Assembly: GCA_905397405.1 (NCBI GenBank)
Contig: CAJPVJ010000446.1
Coordinates: 1 to 25,141 of the forward strand
Source: Oppiella nova
Taxonomy: Eukaryota; Arthropoda; Arachnida; Sarcoptiformes; Oppiidae
DNA length: 25,141 nt
Direction: 5' to 3'
Part shown: in pieces, positions 8,203 through 18,731 of the stretch
Position numbering within the stretch: position 1 is the first letter of the stretch
How the letters are laid out: each line of letters starts with the position of its first letter
Notes under the pieces: model-generated
What the model saw: only the letters and a program-made list of their open reading frames with translations
Databases searched by the model: none
Told to the model about the DNA's origin: nothing
Program-made: the position numbers and the translations under genes

Positions 8203-9000
8203 TTACGCCAAACAAATGTACGCCATTAGCTGTCTGTTCAGGGTCACTTCCGAGTGAAACCAGTTGCAAATCCAAGCTACCAGCCCGCATGCACCCGTAA
8301 CTGTAGCTGTGATCGCGAAACAGGTAGCATGGTGAATTAAATAGCCGGCGATCAGCACGTAGCCGCCCGTCAACGCCAGGGTCACGCCCACGCCCACCAG
8401 TAGGGCAATGCCACCGGTTATAATCAGGATCTCTTTCCAACTCACGGCACTCTTGGTGGCGCCTATAATCGCGTCAATAGTCTCCCTCAAGTGTCGTCGA
8501 TAATTATCCACCAAAATTGGGTCCACTCCTTGGGTGTCCCCATAAAACTGAGCCAGACACTCATTGCGGAGCTCTATGGCGCGTAGGCGTACACTCTTGA
8601 ACTGTCACACGTTGAACGCGGATAACTTTTTGCCCTCAACATACTCCTTTAAGCCATTTATGAAATTGTCCAGTTGCTTGTTGTGGGCCGTACTCACCCG
8701 CTCAATGGCACCTGGATCATTGGTGGCCACGTCGATCGCCTCGTCCATCTGGCGCTCCAGTTCAGAGGCGCACTCAAACACCGACTCCTTATCGTCGATG
8801 CCCTCGGTCTCGTTGGCGAACCATTTGAGCTTGAGCTTTTTTATGTTAATGGCCGCCGATCTTATTGTCTGCCGCTTTAGATAATCGATCGCCTGGTGCC
8901 CGGCGGCCTTGATACTATTTTCGTAGTTTACGAGCTCCTTAAAAAATGAGCTCATTGCACTGTCCGAGATCAGGTTAACCTTTTCGGAATCGGACACCAT
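8203..9000 (-). CDS. Unrecognised helical protein with hydrophobic C-terminal hairpin, frame crossed by one TGA
   Basis: ATG at 9000-8998 opens a 131-codon frame ending in a TGA (8607-8605). The same frame stays open for 133 more codons to a TAA at 8205-8203. The region is clearly more GC-rich than its surroundings, as expected for coding DNA. The first part is charged and probably all-helical (SSFFKELVNYENSIKAAG..., ECASELERQMDEAIDVATN). The second part has another helix (YRRHLRETIDAIIGATK), then two Gly-rich hydrophobic segments (EILIITGGIALLVGVGVTLA and CFAITATVTGACGLVAWICN) joined by a short loop, like a membrane hairpin. The TGA may be a recent nonsense change, a sequencing error or a read-through site; the next bases are CAG, not the common CUA context. 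A 5' UTR intron is possible (GT at 9310-9309, AG at 9008-9007). I do not recognise the family. Confidence 0.65.
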
Positions 9001-9052
9001 GTTTGCCTAATATTATTATGCATTACTTTTAATAATTTATTTTATGTAAAAC

Positions 9053-9194
9053 ACAATTTCATTGACTCGTGTAATAGTCTACGAAATGTTTGTATTGTTT
9101 ATTGCTTATATTTTGAGTACAAATTAGATTTTAAATTATATAATACATATGATACAAACATCTCATAGACTACAATACAATTTAGTGAAATTGT
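9053..9194. mobile_element. Short degenerate inverted-repeat (MITE-like) element
   Basis: Imperfect terminal inverted repeats of about 43 bp face each other. The best-matching portion is TAGTCTACGAAATGTTTGTAT on the left and TAGTCTATGAGATGTTTGTAT on the right (minus strand), and both outer ends read ACAATTTCA. I count roughly eight mismatches between the arms. No clear target duplication is seen. It lies within the possible 5' UTR intron of the upstream minus-strand gene. Confidence 0.45.
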
Positions 9195-9236
9195 AGTCAT
9201 TAAACAGTACATTGTTGAAGTAATTTATATATCATA

Positions 9237-9287
9237 CAGATTATGTAAATTACATGATGTAATATGTAAATCATAATTCATAATCTG
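9237..9287. repeat. Small palindromic stem-loop
   Basis: CAGATTATG (9237-9245) pairs with CATAATCTG (9279-9287), and the interior holds a second near-perfect hairpin ATTACATGATGTAAT. It may be a remnant of a foldback element, or chance in AT-rich DNA. Confidence 0.35.
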
Positions 9288-9310
9288 GACTAAATACAAA
9301 AGTTGCTTAC

Positions 9311-9919
9311 CTTAAATAAATATATATCTCACGTAAAAATAAATGATATGACGTTTGGTAAATGATATCGCAAATTGTAATTTTCAATTAATTTATTAAA
9401 TTAAGCCAATATGTTTTACTATTAAAAATATATTAAATATTTTCTATCGACTGAAAAATCACTGCATATTAATGAACGAACAACTAATGGATAAAACTTA
9501 GAGACAATTATATGTTTATTTCAATGAAAAGGAAAAGTAGTATCAAATAAAAAATACAAATTTGAAACTGTATACTTATTTCATGTATGTTTGACATTTA
9601 CAAAAATGGTATTTCAACTTTGCTTTAATATGGCCGTGTATAGTATTGTATAGTATAGTATTGTCTTAGTAATGTATGAATGATATTCACTATTTTTGTA
9701 AATTCCTAACAGATATTATGAATTTGTTTGTTAATTTCAGATATAATAGCAATAATTGCGTAACAAAGTTGACATCAATCCAATATAAGGCATTTTTAAA
9801 CGTTTATATGTAAATATTTTATTATAACATAGTTTATAAGTATATTTAAAGAATCATCGTTATAAAGTAAATGGTAATATTTGAAAATATAATTTTATTT
9901 TCATCGTGTTAATAATTTC
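9311..9919. other. AT-rich intergenic region
   Basis: No gene recognised. A short repeat of TATAGTATTG-type words lies at about 9639-9664. Confidence 0.45.
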
Positions 9920-10174
9920 AAAGGCTATATCGGAAGATGACCGACTATGGCCAGAATTTATTGAAATTTTAAACTTAAACTAACCTTTCCATATAATATT
10001 GATATATCCTGGAATTTAATTTTAAAATATGAGAATACAAATCACTCTAGGTCATTAATCGTTATAGTTAGAAAAATAATTTTTAGATATTTCAATATTA
10101 TATGAAAAGATTAGTTTAAGTTTAAAATTTCAATAAATTCTGGCCATAGTCGATCATCTTCCGACATAGCCTTT
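9920..10174. mobile_element. Foldback element / MITE, 255 bp, with 89-bp inverted repeats
   Basis: The left arm (9920-10008) begins AAAGGCTATATCGGAAGATG and the right arm (10086-10174), on the minus strand, begins AAAGGCTATGTCGGAAGATG. I count about five mismatches over 89 positions without gaps, so insertion or arm homogenisation is recent. The 77-bp centre has no coding sequence. The immediate flanks (AATTTC and ATATTT) show no convincing target duplication, so the superfamily cannot be fixed. The transcript of either strand would fold into a long hairpin. Confidence 0.8.
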
Positions 10175-11694
10175 ATATTTTATTATTATAAAATCTACTG
10201 TATAAACAGCACATAAATATAAGCAGTGTAAATTTTAACATTTTTAAACGCAATTATTTAAAATAGGTGTTTATGACTATTGTAGTTTAAAATTATTTCT
10301 AAATTATTATTATATTATATTACTCAAATATTTGTTAAAACCCTACCAAGTTTTTATTGCATGTTAAAAATTGTGTCACAAAACAGGTGTTAAAAAATTC
10401 TGCAAATTTTTTTACATTAAATTTTGTGCAGAATTTATTCGTTCGCATGTAATGCCGCCATAAATAGGATTCACTTTATTTTTTATTAATACATAATATT
10501 TTGCTTTTGGCTACACTTTTAGTGTTAACACAGTTTGAACAGCATTTTCAAAATTACGGACAGAAATGCATTTTATTTAATATCCTATGAATAATAAATA
10601 AATTCATGATTTATTCGCTGAAAATAAAATGTTTTCCCAGAATATTCTGTAAATCTTTTATAATATGCAAAATCATTTTAACAAACATGTACTTATATTA
10701 GAATTAGAGATTATACCTAGCTAACTAATACATATCGGGTATATTAAAACATTTACATTTACTTGTATTAAATTAATACTATTAATACAGTAATTCATTT
10801 TTAAAATGTGCATGCATGCAATAACAAAAATTATTATATTAATACATAAATTATATTCTATAATAAAATCCCTTTTATATTATTTTATTTTTGACCCAGA
10901 TATAATTATTTATTAAACACTATTTTACAACTGGCACTCAACGGACTGGGGCTTAAACGCCAGTTCCCTCCGTAAATACATGAATGCTTTTTATGTAAGC
11001 AATTATTTATAGGAATTTATTACATATAAAGTCATTCATCAAAAAACATATTAAAACAGTAAATCATATAATTTTTTGCAGTCGACGGCATACTTCATAA
11101 TAGCCGTCCGTCTATCTGTCTGTCCCTATAGTGTACTCCCGGCCTACAGTTAATACTAAAATCAATACACAATCTGACATTGACTGAATTGTACACTGTA
11201 TATATATCTATCATTAAATAAATTACCAAGCTATATAATCATTATATAAATCGCGTTTTAATACATCAAATCCTACACACGACTAATGCCCTATACTTTG
11301 CGCTAAATATGTAATCAATGGATAAATAGGGTATTAAAACAAAAAACTTTTATTTTTCATTTCGCTGTCAGTTAATCCCAGTCCTCCCATTCCGGTGGGA
11401 GTGTGAAAGCCCCACACAGACACTACCGGTGCCCCAAAAATAAAATTGATGCCATTATTTCACATTAAATATAACTTTTTTATGTGTCGTCTAATGAGCG
11501 CTAAAATGTCTCTAAAGAATGGATTATTTATAAAAAAAAAATATATTTTTGGAGACATTTATTATTATAGTGTGAGTTTGATATGTCGTAATAAATATGA
11601 TATTAAGTTAATTATGCGAACACAATATATAACAAAAAACTTTTTAAAATTCTCCCCACATATAGACACAGAGGGGAAAGGCATGTATTTTTTN
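10175..11694. other. AT-rich region with short GC-richer islands
   Basis: No gene recognised. Three short islands stand out from the AT background: about 10928-10977 (with inverted AACTGGC/GCCAGTT), about 11087-11150, and about 11370-11440 (CCCATTCCGGTGGGAGTGTG...). They could be worn transposon remnants; none matches another well enough to name. An imperfect inverted repeat of AAATTCTGCA lies near 10398-10435. Confidence 0.4.
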
Positions 11695-11912
11695 CACGAT
11701 AATTGAACAGTAAATGAATTGTTTTACGAATGTATTTATAAAACAAAAACTTTTCAATCGATAGATGTATTTAAAAATAGCATCTTTTTCGACGTCTTTA
11801 AACACATCTCCCGATAGTAATCGTCGGAAAGGGAGACAAATACACATCAAAGAGGGAGAGGATGTGTCTCTTTAGCATATAATAGGCTATATTGGAGACA
11901 ACCATTTGATTT
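11695..11912. repeat. Inverted repeat arm A
   Basis: This 218-bp segment matches 13590-13807 in reverse complement with only one or two differences. Its left boundary falls on the base right after the single N at 11694. No terminal motif typical of a transposon is visible. Confidence 0.85.
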
Positions 11913-12011
11913 ATACTACATGTGCCTGACATCAGCCCTGAAAAAAATATTATTTAACAAACATATAATAATAATCGACACAAAAATCTATAATTAAAAT
12001 ACTTATTCATT

Positions 12012-12523
12012 AATCGCTTCTCTCTCTCTCTCTCTCTCTCTCTCTGATGTCAAACAGATTTAAAATGATAGCCAAAGATATCGTTAATTATGACTAGAAT
12101 TTGATGTGTTTTTTGTTGCTTAAAACGCTAACTATTTTTCATCGCAACCCGTATTATAAGCGTTTATAATTCAATAGAAAAAATATAAATACAAAAATCA
12201 AAAACAAAAGTTAAATTCTCTCTATAATAATATTATTTTTAGAAAATTATTAATGACTTACGCGATGAACAGCTAACGAATAGCAAGCAAAAAAGTTTTG
12301 AAAATTTTAATTTAACATTTAATAATGACGTTAATATCGAAAAATTATTTAAATTAATATATAAAAGGGAAATATTCTGTATATTCTGTGAATTATATGT
12401 ACTTTTATGTTCAGTCATTATATAAATCGTTGACTTTTTGGATGTCAGAAAAAATTAAGGAAAACTTTTGGCGTCTAATAAATATTGAAATATATTTTTT
12501 ATGACAATAGGATTCCCCTGATG
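12012..12523. repeat. Inverted repeat arm B, including a (CT)n tract
   Basis: This roughly 510-bp segment matches 15078-15602 in reverse complement at about 99% outside the microsatellite. The left end is AATCGCTT followed by (CT)n (12018-12045) and GATGTCAAACAG; the right end is GGATTCCCCTGATG. Homology crosses the microsatellite, so the GA/CT run is part of the copied unit. Confidence 0.85.
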
Positions 12524-13019
12524 TTTGCGAAAATGGGGGGTAAGGGGGAGAGGGTCTCCACATGTGTGAGAAAATTGATTTCTAATGCAATGAGAGTTTT
12601 ATAAAAATTAATAATATTATCTCAATTACAATGGGAAACATTATTTGCAACTTTAGGTATGACTTAAAACTGAATTTATTATTTGAGACTCAATTCCCGA
12701 AACTAAATTGTTTCTGAATATATTTTAGGAAATATTTTATCATATAATAAGTTGTTGCTAACAATAATTGGGCCAAAATTAAAGGGTTGTTGTTAGTTAT
12801 GATAATACACATCTATAAAACTAGTTATCGGGGTGAAGTTATATGGGGGTCAAAACCTAAACTGATTGTTAAATTAATGCCGACTTTATATAATATATTA
12901 GGTATAAAACATATTAATGTTTTTTACTTTTTCATTCACCCATTGAATTATGTGTTCATTTATATCATTAATAAACACAGAGGAGAGTGTGTTTGATGTA
13001 TAATTTAATGGCTATTATT

Positions 13020-13022
<3 letters not shown>
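12524..13022. other. Unique AT-rich spacer with a G-rich patch
   Basis: Three G runs (12535-12540, 12544-12548, 12552-12554) lie right next to the end of arm B. A fourth run is missing for a standard three-layer quadruplex. No gene recognised. Confidence 0.4.

Positions 13023-13055
<33 letters not shown>
13023..13055. repeat. (GA)n microsatellite
   Basis: Uninterrupted AG dinucleotides ending in GAATTC. Confidence 0.95.
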
Positions 13056-13060
<5 letters not shown>

Positions 13061-13305
13061 TTAAAGAGTTATTGGTATTTGCAAAATGTGTAGTAATTTT
13101 TGCGATAATATTCTTGCGTATAATATATTAATATAATAACATTTGGTAACTAAAAGGTAGTAATAAATGTTTGCACACTATTTATAAGGTTCAGAAAACT
13201 ACTATACCTTTCCCCATACGTACACTTATAATGCAATCATTTTTTGATGAGAAAAATATGTTAATGACTGACAAAAAAAATCAAAAATATATTAAACAAG
13301 TGATA

Positions 13306-13307
13306 GG

Positions 13308-13339
<32 letters not shown>

Positions 13340-13352
13340 GAGAGCGAGAGAG
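13306..13352. repeat. (GA)n microsatellite with two C interruptions
   Basis: AG repeat with GCGAG interruptions, again ending in GAATTC, about 280 bp after the previous tract. Confidence 0.95.
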
Positions 13353-13482
13353 AATTCGCTAATTACTTATTCATAAAATTAATATCTAAAAACACAGCTA
13401 ATAATAATATACAAACAATTTATTATAAAAAAAGTCCCGACTACAGTCCGTGTACATCATATTTAGTTTACCAACAGAGGTA

Positions 13483-13717
13483 TATAGCCTATTATATGCT
13501 AAAGAGACACATCCTCTCCCTCTTTGATGTGTATTTGTCTCCCTTTCCGACGATTACTATCGGGAGATGTGTTTAAAGACGTCGAAAAAAAATCAAATGG
13601 TTGTCTCCAATATAGCCTATTATATGCTAAAGAGACACATCCTCTCCCTCTTTGATGTGTATTTGTCTCCCTTTCCGACGATTACTATCGGGAGATGTGT
13701 TTAAAGACGTCGAAAAA
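13483..13717 (+). repeat. Tandem duplication of about 105 bp, offset 128 bp
   Basis: TATAGCCTATTATATGC... through GACGTCGAAAAA occurs at 13483-13587 and again at 13611-13717, essentially identical. The second copy is inside arm A'. The linker AATCAAATGGTTGTCTCC belongs to arm A', so the first copy is a partial extra repeat of the arm. Confidence 0.85.
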
Positions 13718-13807
13718 TATGCTATTTTTAAATACATCTATCGATTGAAAAGTTTTTGTTTTATAAATACATTCGTAAAACAATTCATTTACTGTTCAAT
13801 TATCGTG
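13590..13807. repeat. Inverted repeat arm A'
   Basis: Reverse complement of 11695-11912, same length, about 99% identical by eye. Sequence between and beyond the two arms is unrelated. Confidence 0.85.
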
Positions 13808-14920
13808 TAATATATTTATAAATGTATGAAAGAATTCATTTGTACTCTCGAGTGACACAAAGAATGTATTTTTGAGATAATGTTTTTGTACAATATTTTT
13901 GTGATATAAGTAGTAATGCCACTGACTTTCATACCATCGACTCTATGGTTGAGAAATATATTTGAGAAATATATTTGAGATATATTTGCACTGAATTAGC
14001 ATTTAATCAAATATAAGATTATTTTGAAAATTACTTTTTCTATTTCAACATAAGTTTTATAATTTTCATAAATATTAGGAAATGTTTGCTTAAAACTATG
14101 TTAACATTAATTTATATTTATATGAATTATACAAATACTGTACAGTGAAATTGATTGTTAATCAAAAAATGTGAATATAATTGATATGTAATTTTGAATA
14201 CCATTGAAATAATCATAAAATTTTCTATCGAAAAACTACACAAAATATATATCTTTATAACTTTTATAAAATTTAAATTAATATATTTTTTCAAGGGATA
14301 AAAGTTATCATTAATTTTCAATTGAATGCAAACTTTTTTCTTATACTTTGCGAACATAACTATAATTGAAAAGATTTTCTTTAATATTTAAAAAATATAA
14401 TTTTCATATCTATTATACATAAAGTTTATATTATAAACTAAACATTAGTGGGAAACACATAAATTAACATAAATTGCTATCCTATGTATACACTATTCAG
14501 TGAATAATGTACTTATTTTCGCAGACAATAAGTCGTATAATAATAATAATAATAATATAATACAAAATATATTCACTTTAAAACACGAGTTTCCATAATA
14601 ACTTAATATAAACTTTGCAAAAAATATTATTTAATATATAATACAATAATAATATGCATTCATTCATTAACATTGCACATAAGTGTGTATAATATAAAAG
14701 TATATGGAGAAAAATATTGTGAAATTTTCTTAAGAAAATATTTTGTTTTTTACAAATTGCGAGAAAAAATAAATAAAGGTTTGTCTTAAAAAGTAAATTA
14801 AATTAAATTGCAATAGTACCGAGATGTGCACAAATATTATTTTTTAAATTAAATATTTTATTTTATTTTTCATTATCTCTGTCGCAAAGGAAAAATGTTT
14901 CAAATAGTGTATTGGAGTTC
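13808..14920. other. AT-rich spacer
   Basis: No gene and no long repeat recognised; a short (AAT)n run lies at about 14540-14556. Open frames here are short, low-complexity and rich in Ile, Lys, Phe and Tyr, as expected by chance in AT-rich DNA. Confidence 0.45.
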
Positions 14921-14926
14921 ATTATC

Positions 14927-15031
14927 ACACATACCGTATCATAGTATGTGTCTTATAGTAAGGCACTGGTAGTCTAAACAGACGTTTTTAGACTTTTGAC
15001 AGGAAAGATGGTTGTGCAAACTGCCTTTCCT
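14927..15031. other. Cluster of three predicted stem-loops
   Basis: Three short inverted repeats follow each other: ACACATAC/GTATGTGT (14927-14934 with 14944-14951), AGTCTAAA/TTTAGACT (14971-14978 with 14987-14994) and AGGAAAG/CTTTCCT (15001-15007 with 15025-15031). I do not recognise a known RNA family. Confidence 0.4.
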
Positions 15032-15077
15032 CCTATTATTATCATTAAGTAATTGTGCTTTAATTGAATGCCATATN

Positions 15078-15553
15078 CATCAGGGGAATCCTATTGTCAT
15101 AAAAAATATATTTCAATATTTATTAGACGCCAAAAGTTTTCCTTAATTTTTTCTGACATCCAAAAAGTCAACGATTTATATAATGACTGAACATAAAAGT
15201 ACATATAATTCACAGAATATACAGAATATTTCCCTTTTATATATTAATTTAAATAATTTTTCGATATTAACGTCATTATTAAATGTTAAATGAAAATTTT
15301 CAAAACTTTTTTGCTTGCTATTCGTTAGCTGTTCATCGCGTAAGTCATTAATAATTTTCTAAAAATAATATTATTATAGAGAGAATTTAATTTTTGTTTT
15401 TGATTTTTGTATTTATATTTTTTCTATTGAATTATAAACGCTTATAATACGGGTTGCGATGAAAAATAGTTAGCGTATTAAGCAACAAAAAACACATCAA
15501 ATTCTAGTCATAATTAACGATATCTTTGGCTATCATTTTAAATCTGTTTGACA

Positions 15554-15584
<31 letters not shown>

Positions 15585-15602
15585 ACGAGACAGCAAGCGA
15601 TT
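15078..15602. repeat. Inverted repeat arm B', including a (GA)n tract
   Basis: Reverse complement of 12012-12523. It begins on the base right after the N at 15077 and ends, after GACATCAG and a (GA)n tract (15559-15584), at AAGCGATT. I see about five substitutions outside the microsatellite. Confidence 0.85.
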
Positions 15603-15668
15603 GGAGTGAGAGGGAGTCAAGGATACTGGTAATAAATTTGATCACTATTTATATAAGTTCATTTATTT

Positions 15669-15782
15669 AAACAAACGATATGTTTGGCGGAAGTGTCACA
15701 ACACTTGTCTGTCTCTCCCTTTTTCTGACCACTTATTTCTCGTGCAATATATAAGAGATTTACTCATAATTACTGTATCCAT

Positions 15783-15816
<34 letters not shown>
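15669..15816 (+). repeat. Dispersed repeat C, copy 1, ending in (GA)n
   Basis: A 121-bp block from AAACAAACGATATG to CCATGAGTGAG appears identical to 21137-21258 in the same orientation. Both copies run into a GA-rich microsatellite (here 15787-15816). Upstream flanks differ, so the left edge is a sharp breakpoint. Confidence 0.85.
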
Positions 15817-15818
<2 letters not shown>

Positions 15819-17544
15819 ATGGGCGCAGTCATTAAATTAGTTGATGTGATGACGCTTTTTGCTCCTAAACTGTAGTTTATTTTCTGATGGAAAGGGAGAG
15901 ACATAGCATACAATACATACACTCAATATATAGCATAATACTCGTCAGTACTCTACCCTGGAGTTCATTGGTATTAACCAAGTACATACTCTTTACACAC
16001 ATTTATTGCCAAATACTTAGCGATTACATATGCATTGTGTATATACTGTATATACCACTGATTAAGCACTCGATTCTTGGCAAACTTAATTTTAATTTAA
16101 TTTTAGTTATTCACTTAATATGTATGATTATCTTATTCTGTGTGTTTTTTCATGTCAAATACAATAACATAATACACCGAATGTGTGTTATTTAATAACT
16201 TGAATCACAGACAACACGTAATGTAATTCCAGTGTCTGTGAATTTATATACAGTACACAGTAAATATACAGTATATTTTCATTTGTATTAAAATGCAATA
16301 CAAAAGCGATTGTTTGTCTGATATATTACCGAAAATGCTATAAAATTGCAAATCGTTTCGCTAATAATGTCATTGAATTTATACACATCTCCAGAATAAT
16401 AGCAAATATCTATTGAATATCCACTAATTTCTATTGACATTGAATTTAGTATTATTTTCTTGTATAGACTCCGAGCCCATAGTACTGTACTGTAGACTGT
16501 GTCGTATATATAGACAGAGATGTCTTTCCTTACCAATACTAAGCTATTATTATTTAATATAAGACTCCTTTTTTGCTGTAATCGTTGACAACAAAAGATA
16601 AGAGAAATATTTTCTAATATAAAACTCTTTTTTATTATGTTTTTGTCTCACAATCCCTGTACACAACTGTTGATAACCCAGACATTAAGGGCACAGACAC
16701 TCCAACTCCCATTGTATTCAATACATTGCATGACATTTAATGTACACAATATTCTTGTGACTTATCTCTAGTATTGTTAGTATTTATTTGAAAATTATTA
16801 TTCACTTTGTTTTGATTTACATAAAATATTTTTTATATACAAATTATCATAAATTTTAATTTAATTAAATATTTTGACTAATACTAGTAATAGAAATTAC
16901 AATAAAAATTTTTATTATTCACATAACTTTACAATATTTTAATTACATATAAATACATTCACAAAATATATTATACTTAACTTGAGCATTAAACTAAAAA
17001 AGCATTACACATATGGGTATTAATGGCTGTACACATGTATGTATATTTAAGTAATAATATAATCGGGAATAAAACTGTAGGATTCAAGGCTTTGCCTCCC
17101 GGGGCGCTCATACGTGGCCATCAGAATCGCCAGAATAATACTCTCGTAATAATAATATTCTTTATATATATTCATAATCTGTGTTCAAAGTTATTTTTGC
17201 TCATACTTTCGCCATAATACAAGTTTTTGTCAACATTTTCTCGTAACCATTATATATTACATTTGGATAATCATTATTGATTGAGATTTTATGCGTCAAA
17301 ATTAGTGAACATTTTTGTGCTAATCATTAATTTCTGTTTCATTGGATTAACTTTATTTTTCTTATTATATAGAGATTTTTGAAAACTTTTTTGGTTGTTC
17401 ATTTTTTTGTGTCACAATTCCTACGCTATTTTAAACATAATATTTATGATTCACTAAATAGTATTATTTTAGTTGAAAATATTTTAGTTTTTGTTTAATT
17501 TCTGTGTCATTCCCTCTCACTTGATGTAAGACTTAATTTCAATG
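15817..17544. other. AT-rich region without recognised genes
   Basis: I see no coding gene. Local features are the palindrome-like GTATATACTGTATATAC near 16037, a hairpin TTTGTATT/AATACAAA near 16282-16304, and a small GC-richer patch at about 17083-17125. Open frames are low-complexity. Confidence 0.45.
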
Positions 17545-17739
17545 CTCTCTCTCTCTCTCTCTCTCTCGCATACACTATTAAATAACTTTTTGACGATCCG
17601 ATGAAAAATTGTGTGAAAATAAAAATAAGAGACACACAAAAACTTTTTTGTTTTGCAAAATATAACAAAATTTCTGTATATTTTCATGTGTTTGTGAACA
17701 CAATTTATACGCAGATTTATAATTCATAGTATGCATCGC

Positions 17740-17775
<36 letters not shown>

Positions 17776-17923
17776 CAAACATAACTTATGATTTAATTAT
17801 TAATTCATTCAAAAGAAAAGTGATTATTCATTGACGGCATAAAGAATAAAATATTTCTGAAAATAAATTTATTTCAAGTTTTTATTTTTCTGTGATTTTA
17901 TATTTTGAATACTTGTTTGTGTG

Positions 17924-17958
<35 letters not shown>

Positions 17959-18156
17959 GCGATGCATACTATGAATTATAAATCTGCGTATAAATTGTGT
18001 TCACAAACACATGAAAATATACAGAAATTTTGTTATAAATTCCTTTGATATGATATGAATATATTTTGCAAAACAAAAAAGTTTTTGTGTGTCTCTTATT
18101 TTTATTTTCACACAATTTTTCATCGGATCGTCAAAAAGTTATTTAATAGTGTATGC

Positions 18157-18190
<34 letters not shown>

Positions 18191-18210
18191 GGGAGGGAGA
18201 GAGAGAGAGA
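17545..18210. repeat. Palindrome 1: block X inverted on itself, bounded by (CT)n and (GA)n
   Basis: The order is (CT)n 17545-17567, block X 17568-17742, (CT)n 17743-17772, a central spacer of about 150 bp, (GA)n 17926-17955, inverted X 17956-18155, and (GA)n 18156-18210. Block X begins CGCATACACTATT and ends CATCGCCAG. The right arm has about 25 bp (around TTTGATATGATATGAATATA) that the left arm lacks. The copy at 24807-25011 also has it, so the left arm has lost it. Each strand could fold into a hairpin with a stem of about 200 bp or more. Confidence 0.85.
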
Positions 18211-18695
18211 ATTTAATTTTGAATATGAAATATTATTTCAAAAAATTATGTATTTTTATTTTCGTTGACTTTTATCATTATTTTCATATAATTCATTGTA
18301 AAATAATTTATCTCTTGCTTTACTGTCGAAACACAACATCTTTATCGTCACTCAAAAAATAATATGAAATAAAAAGCACTAATAATAAGAATATAAGAGA
18401 TAATCAGAGAAAAAAAGAGCAAAAATAGTATATAGTTTTAAAAAGTATAGCTAATTATGATAACTCCATATAATTTCCTTTATTATTGTTTTACTTCACA
18501 AAACCTATTACACAACTCGTCTCTCTCTATAATACAGTGTCTATTGTCTGAACACATACTGTATATCAGTCATCAGCTAACAGTCTATTCATGTAATTAT
18601 AATTATTTTACAATGAATTATATGAAAATAATGATAAAAGTCAACGAAAATAAAAATACATAATTTTTTGAAATAATATTTCATATTCAAAATTA

Positions 18696-18726
<31 letters not shown>
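18211..18726. repeat. Palindrome 2: block Z inverted on itself
   Basis: About 105 bp after the (GA)n at 18156-18210 (AATTTAATTTTGAATATG... to about 18315) recurs in reverse complement at about 18601-18698, ending in (CT)n 18699-18726. The two arms meet around unique sequence at 18316-18523 and block E (18524-18600). Palindromes 1 and 2 share the (GA)n at 18156-18210 as a hinge. Confidence 0.8.
18524..18600. repeat. Block E, inverted copy of 20449-20526
   Basis: About 77 bp (TATAATACAGTGTCTATTG... CATGTAATTAT) matches the junction at the end of the 691-bp tandem duplication in reverse complement, essentially without change. It spans the duplication junction, so E keeps the contiguous arrangement on the other strand. 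Confidence 0.8.

Positions 18727-18731
<5 letters not shown>

Noticed and set aside
8195-8884. Other open frames overlapping the minus-strand gene on both strands
   Set aside because: They overlap the better-supported coding frame and show no domain; they are shadows of a GC-richer coding region.
10928-10977. tRNA or tRNA-like gene
   Set aside because: A 7-bp stem exists, but I could not place acceptor, anticodon and T arms or A/B boxes.
12531-12556. G-quadruplex next to arm B
   Set aside because: Only three G runs are present; a four-tract three-layer quadruplex cannot be drawn without splitting one run with no loop.
18153-18362. Open frames beginning in (GA)n and translating to Arg-Glu repeats (here and at 976, 13171 and 17578)
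   Set aside because: They are microsatellite translations followed by low-complexity AT-rich sequence; no coding evidence.
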